From NCBI GenBank assembly GCA_009780825.1, contig WQZH01000020.1, positions 1 to 36,919 of the forward strand: 36,919 bases of DNA, read 5' to 3'. The translations under genes were made by a program, and so were the position numbers. Every line of letters starts with the position of its first letter. The stretch's first letter is position 1. The notes below the pieces were generated by a model. That model was given only the letters and a program-made list of their open reading frames with translations. It was not told the origin of the DNA and did no database searches. The DNA comes from Desulfobulbus sp. Lineage in GTDB: Bacteria > Desulfobacterota > Desulfobulbia > Desulfobulbales > Desulfobulbaceae. Positions 32,614-36,919 of this stretch are shown in pieces.

Positions 32614-32865
32614 TTAGCACGTTGTTTGATTGTTGGACCACATTGTGTACATGGTCCGGCGTACAAGAAGATGCCTCGGGAATTGCCGCTTCCCGGGGCA
32701 TTTCTTTTTCCAGTAAAACGCCGCCTGGCTGATCCGGCTCTGATTCAAAGCGTCGGTAATCGTACCTTGATCCGCATACAGCCCGGCGCTGCGCACATAT
32801 CTGTCTCGGGTCGTAATCGTTCGCTGGTGCCGCATCAGATGCTGTATGAACACGTTATCGATTGC
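32614..32865 (-). pseudogene. Remnant of a second tyrosine integrase (C-terminus only)
   Basis: The reading frame begins without a proper start and gives 'VFIQHLMRHQRTITTRDRYVRS', the final catalytic block of tyrosine recombinases (L-M-R-H ... T-T-x-x-Y). The residues before it are lost, and the sequence after Tyr is unconserved. Located immediately outside attR, it looks like the leftover of an older element that used the same tRNA. Confidence 0.6.
32671..32709 (+). terminator. Rho-independent terminator beyond attR
   Basis: ATGCCTCGGGAA (32671-32682) pairs with TTCCCGGGGCAT (32690-32701), with one G-T mismatch pair, followed by TTTCTTTTT. Before phage integration this lay about 70 bases after the tRNA-Glu and probably ended its transcript. 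Confidence 0.75.
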
Positions 32866-32895
32866 TCAAAAAATCGATAAAAAAAACCGCATCCT

Positions 32896-33419
32896 ATGAA
32901 CCGAATATTCTTGCCATTCATCCTCGTACTACTCCTGATCGCGACCTCGGTAGCGCAGGCTACTCAGATGGAGGTGGCTTTCTCGCCCAGAGGAAAGAGC
33001 TTGGCTCTGGTACTGTCAGATATCAGCTCGGCTAAGGAATCAATCTTGGTGGCCGCGCTTATTCCTTCACATCCAAACCCATCGCCACAGCCCTTCTTGA
33101 CGCCTATAAGCGTGGGGTCAAGGTTCAGGTGGTGGCGGACAAAAAGGCCAACAGCTCTAAGTACACGGTGCTCACCTTTCTGGCCAATCAGGGCGTGCCG
33201 GTTCATCTGAACGACAGGTGCGCAATTTTACACCATAAGTTTATGGTTGTTGACAGTGTGCAGGTTGAAACCGGCAGTTTCAACTATTCGGCCAGCGCTG
33301 TGGATCGAAACGCTGAAAACGTGCTGGTTTTGCGAGATGTTCCGGAACTGGCCGCACAATATGCGACGGAATGGCACCGGCTTTGGAATGAAGGCGAAGC
33401 CTTGGAAAAGAAGTATTAA
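32896..33419 (+). pseudogene. Secreted PLD-family nuclease (Nuc-like), broken by a frameshift
   Basis: The first frame (32896-33060) gives a signal peptide, MNRIFLPFILVLLLIATSVA then QATQ, and the start of a Nuc-type domain (SLALVLSDISSAKESILVAA). The match continues two frames over as YSFTSKPIATALLDAYKRG and reaches the phospholipase D active site HHKFMVVDSVQVETGSFNYS (H-x-K-x4-D, then GSFN) and the end at 33419. Removing the duplicated GC at 33055-33058 restores one 174-residue protein of normal length. Family members are periplasmic or secreted nucleases with a single HKD motif that act as dimers. A sequencing error cannot be excluded. Confidence 0.8.
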
Positions 33420-33602
33420 ACGTATATGGTCCTCCCCCAGATGTCAAGAAAACATAGTTTCAGGGGCAAGAACGGTGAGGTGCATACGTATATCCCGTCA
33501 TCAGGCTAGAGAGAAGTCAAAGCCAGCGCCCTGATGGCATATTCGCGCTTCCGCTCCTTATCGAATAATCGGTATCAAATATACTGTCGTCTAGCTGCAA
33601 CC

Positions 33603-33639
33603 AAAAGCCCTCTGGAACTTTTGTTCCAAAAGGGCTTTT
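33603..33639. terminator. Bidirectional hairpin terminator
   Basis: AAAAGCCCT (33603-33611) pairs with AGGGCTTTT (33631-33639), and GGAAC (33614-33618) with GTTCC (33623-33627) round TTTT. A/T runs on both sides allow termination in either direction. It follows the broken nuclease gene by about 180 bases. Confidence 0.6.
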
Positions 33640-33774
33640 GGCTTTTGGGCACTCGGCGGTCGCCAAGGCAAATCCATCCATTCAGGCCGGGACAGCATCC
33701 AACATTCATAGGCCGAGAGGGTAGTAGAAAACAAAAAGGCCGTTGACAGCGAAGCCGAAAATCAAAGCCGAAAA

Positions 33775-34004
33775 GGCTGTGTTGCGCTCTGACCTGACGC
33801 CGCCATTCCCGGTCGATGCCAATTGCAACCAACATTGCCCGGCTGCGAAGCGAACCCAATTCTCCCGAACCTTCTCAGAGCAGCATCAATAATCACATAC
33901 AAAAGGTCTTCCTCAAGCGAGCGGCAGGCACATTGCGATAACCGCTCGTCCAACCGCTCGACCGCTTTATTCATCGCACTGGCGAAGAAGCATGCCCTCC
34001 ACAA
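33775..34004 (-). pseudogene. IS256-family transposase remnant
   Basis: The minus strand shows 'MNKAVERLDERLSQCACRSLEEDLLYVIIDA' in pieces: ERLDERLSQCACRSLEEDLL and YVIIDA, then EKVREN in a second frame and SLRSRAMLVAIGIDREWRRQ in a third. Together they follow the IS256/Mutator transposase order 'LDE...RPLEEPYPYLILDARYEKVRE...VLVAIGID'. Two frameshifts and missing ends show that it is dead. Confidence 0.7.
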
Positions 34005-34020
34005 TGATGCGGTGGCGCCT

Positions 34021-34507
34021 TAGTCCCTCCGCATTAAGACTCCCTGAACAATATATCCGGCTAGGGTGAGGTCTAGCGCCTTATCCTCAAACACCTCGGT
34101 GAAAACCGACCGCTGCGATACTGATATACTGTGCGGTCATGTCCTTTGGCGAGGAACCAAGGATGTGGCGTTGCAGATTGCATCGACGCGCAAGGTTTAT
34201 GATGCGATTTGCAGCAGAACAGTTCGGCAAAAGGGAGATGGTGTGCATACACAGTTATTGCCCTGATGGATAAACAAAAGGAGAGCCAAAGGGTAATTAT
34301 GTGAAAATATTAATTATTTAATAATTACGGCGTCGGTCGTTTAAGTTTAATTCCAGGTGGGCACACTGTGTGCATCTAGACACGAAATTTTTGCAAACGG
34401 ATGGGATCTTGTTCCCTACGAACGGATGTATTTATCGCAATGGATAGATCAAACTTTCGAACAATCCGGATGCATGTGCCGTATTCACCTTAACTGTGAA
34501 GGAACCG
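34021..34507. other. Non-coding leader before the second autotransporter
   Basis: No supported gene. AT-rich sequence near 34300-34330 (ATTAATTATTTAATAAT) and the palindrome GCACAC-T-GTGTGC at about 34364-34376 lie upstream of the autotransporter and are candidate promoter and operator sites. A plus-strand frame over 34357-34836 enters the autotransporter gene in the wrong frame and is not real. Confidence 0.45.
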
Positions 34508-36919
34508 ATGAAAAAATATTTGCAGAAAAATTTTCTCCTCGCCACGATGCCTTTTGGTACAAGCGATGTCGCAGTCAGCAAGAGCAACGGCGCGATTCAG
34601 ACCGGCAACAAGCCCGGGCGCGACATGCTGCGAACGGCACTGTTTGCCAAGGCGCGGCCCCATGCCCTGTTCTGCTCGACCGTCTGCGCGAGTTTGATCG
34701 CCTTGCTGTCCGAGGCATCTCCGGGGCGCGCGGTGGTGACCATCGACAACGGCCAGACGGTCGATGTGCGAGGCGATCAGACCGGCAATCAGACGTCCCC
34801 GTGGGACATTGGCGACCAACTCCTGGTCGGCGATAGCACCACCGGCAGCTTGAACATTCTGGGCGGCGGCTCTGTGTCCAATAACCTGACCAATATCGGC
34901 AATCAGTCAGGCTCTACAGGTGAGGTCACGGTCTCAGGGGCTGGTTCGAAATGGAAGACCTCCTCCGACCTCACTATCGGTCGATACGGTACTGGCACCC
35001 TGAGTATTGAGGACGGCGGCGCCGTTACCTCCTACCATGGTCTGATCGGTTCCCAAGCCGGCGGCACTGGCACGGTCAATGTTGACGGGCCAGACTCGAA
35101 ATGGACGATAACCGATGGCCTGACCATCGGTGTGTACACCCAAGGAGACGGCACGCTGAACATCACCAACGGTGGTACCGTGTCCACCTCTGCCAACACG
35201 ACCGCCCTCGCCATTGGCAACGGTTCCGGCAGTACCGGTACGGTCAACGTTGACGGGCCCGGCTCGACATTGAACATCAATGGTCCCTCCGTGGTTGCCC
35301 GCTCCGGCACCGGCACCCTGAACATCACCAATGGCGGTACCGTGTCCGCCACTTACAACACCATTGTCGCACTCGATAAGGGTTCCAGCGGCACGGTTAA
35401 TGTTGACGGGCCCGGCTCGGCGTGGACGATTTCCGGCTATCTCGTCGTTGGCTATCAAGGCACTGGTTCGCTCAGCATCACCAACGGCGGCGCCGTATCC
35501 AATGGTACCGGCTATATCAGCAGTGAAGGGGGCTCCACCGGCACGGTTACGGTCGATGGCGCGGGCTCGACTTGGACGAATGACGGCTTTCTTTTTGTTG
35601 GCAGCTTGGGCAACGGTTCGCTGACCATTGCAAACGGCGGCGTTGTGTCTGCCACATTTTACGCTTGGGCCGGCGCCTCCGCTGGTGGAACCGGCGCCAT
35701 CAATATCGGCGCCGCGCAAGGGGACGATCCCGAGGCGCCGGGTACGCTGGATACGCCAACTGTAAAGCTCGGGGCGCTTGGCTCGCTGGTTTTCAACCAC
35801 ACGGACACAAACTATTCCTTTGACCCATCGATCGCCGGCACCGGCCAGATATACCAGCTCGCCGGCGTCACCAACCTGACCGGTAACAGTGGCTCATTTT
35901 CCGGCACCACCAGCGTCACCGGCGGCGCCCTGCTGGTGAATGGAATCTTGGGTAACGCGGCCAGCAGAGTCACGGTTTCCTCCGGAGGTACCCTGGGCGG
36001 CAGCGGCACCATCGGCGGCAATGTCACCATTGCTGACGGCAACCTCAACCCCGGCAATGCCAATTTCGGCGGCAGCGTCGGCACCTTGACTATCAAGGGC
36101 AATCTCGCCCTCAGTAACTCGTCGGTTCTCAATTATCATTTCGGAGAACACGATGTGGTCGGCGGCACCCTCAACGACCTGGTCGTGGTCCATGGCGATC
36201 TGACGCTCGGTGGCACGCTGAACGTCACCACCTCGGTGGGCGGCAGTTTCGACCCGGGGATCTATCGGGTCATCAGCTATGACGGATCGTTGATCGACAA
36301 CGGTCTCACCCTTGGCACGATGCCTGACGGCAGTGTCGACTCTATCCAAACCTCGGTCGATAAACAGGTCAATCTGGTCAACACCGGCGGCATGACCCTC
36401 ACCTTCTGGGATGGCGATGCCGGTCCTAAATACAACGACAGTGTCGATGGCGGCAACGGTATCTGGCAGGCCTCCGGCGGCAGGCAGCCCGTCGGCGGCA
36501 ATGACAACTGGACGAACGATGCCGGCAGCGACAATGCTCCTTACAGGAATGGCGCCTTCGCAGTTTTCATGGGCACCGCCGGTATCGTCACGGTTGATGA
36601 CAGTCTCGGGGCGGTAGTATCCGGCGGCATGCAGTTTGCCACCAGCGGCTATCTGATCCAAGGCGGCGAGATCACGCTGGCGGATGGCAGCAATCTCATC
36701 CGTGTTGGTGACGGCTCTACGGATGGTTTCGGCTATGTGGCCACCATCGCATCCCAACTGGTTGGCCCTGGAGGGATCGACAAATCAGACGCCGGTACGC
36801 TGGTGCTCACCGGCGCCAACACCTACGAGGGCGGCACGACGATCACGAGCGGTACGCTGCAGTTGGGCGATGGCGGCACCACAGGGAGCATCGTCGGCGA
36901 TGTTCTCAACAACGGTATA
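34508..36919 (+). CDS. Large autotransporter adhesin, N-terminal part (continues beyond window)
   Basis: Starts at the ATG at 34508 with AAGGA just upstream and stays open for 804 codons to the window edge. It has a long, extended N-terminus: about 45 polar residues (MKKYLQKNFLLATMPFGTSD...), then a basic stretch and hydrophobic core (ALFCSTVCASLIALL) with likely cleavage after SEASPGRA near residue 73. The passenger consists of about 50-residue repeats with the pattern G-T-V-N-V-D-G-P-G-S-x-W-T and G-T-L-N-I-T-N-G-G, found in many autotransporter beta-helices. Later segments include an autotransporter-associated beta-strand repeat (LVLTGANTYEGGTTITSGTL). The barrel must lie downstream. Surface adhesion is the likely role. 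Confidence 0.88.
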   Translation, partial: MKKYLQKNFLLATMPFGTSDVAVSKSNGAIQTGNKPGRDMLRTALFAKARPHALFCSTVCASLIALLSEASPGRAVVTIDNGQTVDVRGDQTGNQTSPWDIGDQLLVGDSTTGSLNILGGGSVSNNLTNIGNQSGSTGEVTVSGAGSKWKTSSDLTIGRYGTGTLSIEDGGAVTSYHGLIGSQAGGTGTVNVDGPDSKWTITDGLTIGVYTQGDGTLNITNGGTVSTSANTTALAIGNGSGSTGTVNVDGPGSTLNINGPSVVARSGTGTLNITNGGTVSATYNTIVALDKGSSGTVNVDGPGSAWTISGYLVVGYQGTGSLSITNGGAVSNGTGYISSEGGSTGTVTVDGAGSTWTNDGFLFVGSLGNGSLTIANGGVVSATFYAWAGASAGGTGAINIGAAQGDDPEAPGTLDTPTVKLGALGSLVFNHTDTNYSFDPSIAGTGQIYQLAGVTNLTGNSGSFSGTTSVTGGALLVNGILGNAASRVTVSSGGTLGGSGTIGGNVTIADGNLNPGNANFGGSVGTLTIKGNLALSNSSVLNYHFGEHDVVGGTLNDLVVVHGDLTLGGTLNVTTSVGGSFDPGIYRVISYDGSLIDNGLTLGTMPDGSVDSIQTSVDKQVNLVNTGGMTLTFWDGDAGPKYNDSVDGGNGIWQASGGRQPVGGNDNWTNDAGSDNAPYRNGAFAVFMGTAGIVTVDDSLGAVVSGGMQFATSGYLIQGGEITLADGSNLIRVGDGSTDGFGYVATIASQLVGPGGIDKSDAGTLVLTGANTYEGGTTITSGTLQLGDGGTTGSIVGDVLNNGI

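Noticed and set aside
34066..34266. 66-codon frame in the leader of the second autotransporter
   Set aside because: No similarity, ribosome site or partner gene; it lies in decayed DNA between pseudogenes and a promoter region.
34357..34836. 159-codon plus-strand frame before the second autotransporter
   Set aside because: It overlaps the autotransporter start in a different frame, and its product is an Arg/Gln-rich shadow. The frame from 34508 has a ribosome site and beta-helix repeats.

Overview
The window looks like a chromosomal segment of an anaerobic, hydrogen-using Gram-negative bacterium, most likely a deltaproteobacterial sulfate reducer or sulfur disproportionator (Desulfobacterota, perhaps Desulfobulbales). 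This placement is inferred from the gene set: an MvhADG-type hydrogenase with Hdr-like partners in one operon, a likely selenocysteine codon, a YeiH-type putative sulfate exporter and large autotransporter adhesins. No 16S rRNA or other strong taxonomic marker is present.

Layout. (1) 1-3337: right end of an IS3-family element abutting a 5'-truncated autotransporter with a beta-helix passenger and a complete beta-barrel. (2) 3696-11929: a tightly overlapping operon for an electron-bifurcating hydrogenase: maturation protease, an HTH-fused HdrC/HdrB-like protein, a double-length HdrA, MvhD, MvhG, and an MvhA whose apparent stop (TGA, 11544) is best read as selenocysteine, restoring the C-terminal active-site motif and running on to 11642. 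A small zinc-ribbon protein follows. (3) 12093-18104: the hydrogenase maturation set hypF-hypC-hypD-hypE-hypA-hypB. (4) 18288-20246: a YeiH-type transporter and a 56-residue membrane protein. (5) 20261-23101, minus strand: a small helical protein, a DUF2284 metal-binding protein and a GabD-type aldehyde dehydrogenase.

(6) 23568-32600: tRNA-Glu(CUC) carrying an integrated element of about 9 kb, bounded by 49-bp direct repeats of the tRNA 3' end. Its content is that of a filamentous phage (inovirus): tyrosine integrase, excisionase, replication initiator, Zot/pI ATPase, pVI-like and pIII-like proteins, a 43-residue putative major coat protein, two further tiny membrane proteins, an ssDNA-binding-like protein and small regulators on the minus strand. 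A plus-strand lysogeny/accessory arm holds a CI-like repressor, a membrane-anchored DUF2726 protein and a BrnT/BrnA toxin-antitoxin pair. A rho-independent terminator between coat and pIII genes copies the layout of Ff phages.

(7) 32601-34507: decayed DNA: an integrase remnant, a PLD-family nuclease gene broken by a 2-bp insertion and an IS256-family transposase remnant. (8) 34508-36919: the 5' part of a second large autotransporter, still open at the window edge.

How the parts work together: the hydrogenase would oxidise H2 at a Ni-Fe(-Se) centre in MvhA and pass electrons through MvhG and MvhD to the HdrA flavin, which would split them between ferredoxin and an acceptor reduced at the HdrB-like CCG site. 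HypA-F build the metal centre and the operon's protease would trim MvhA. The prophage is an independent unit carrying its own maintenance genes.
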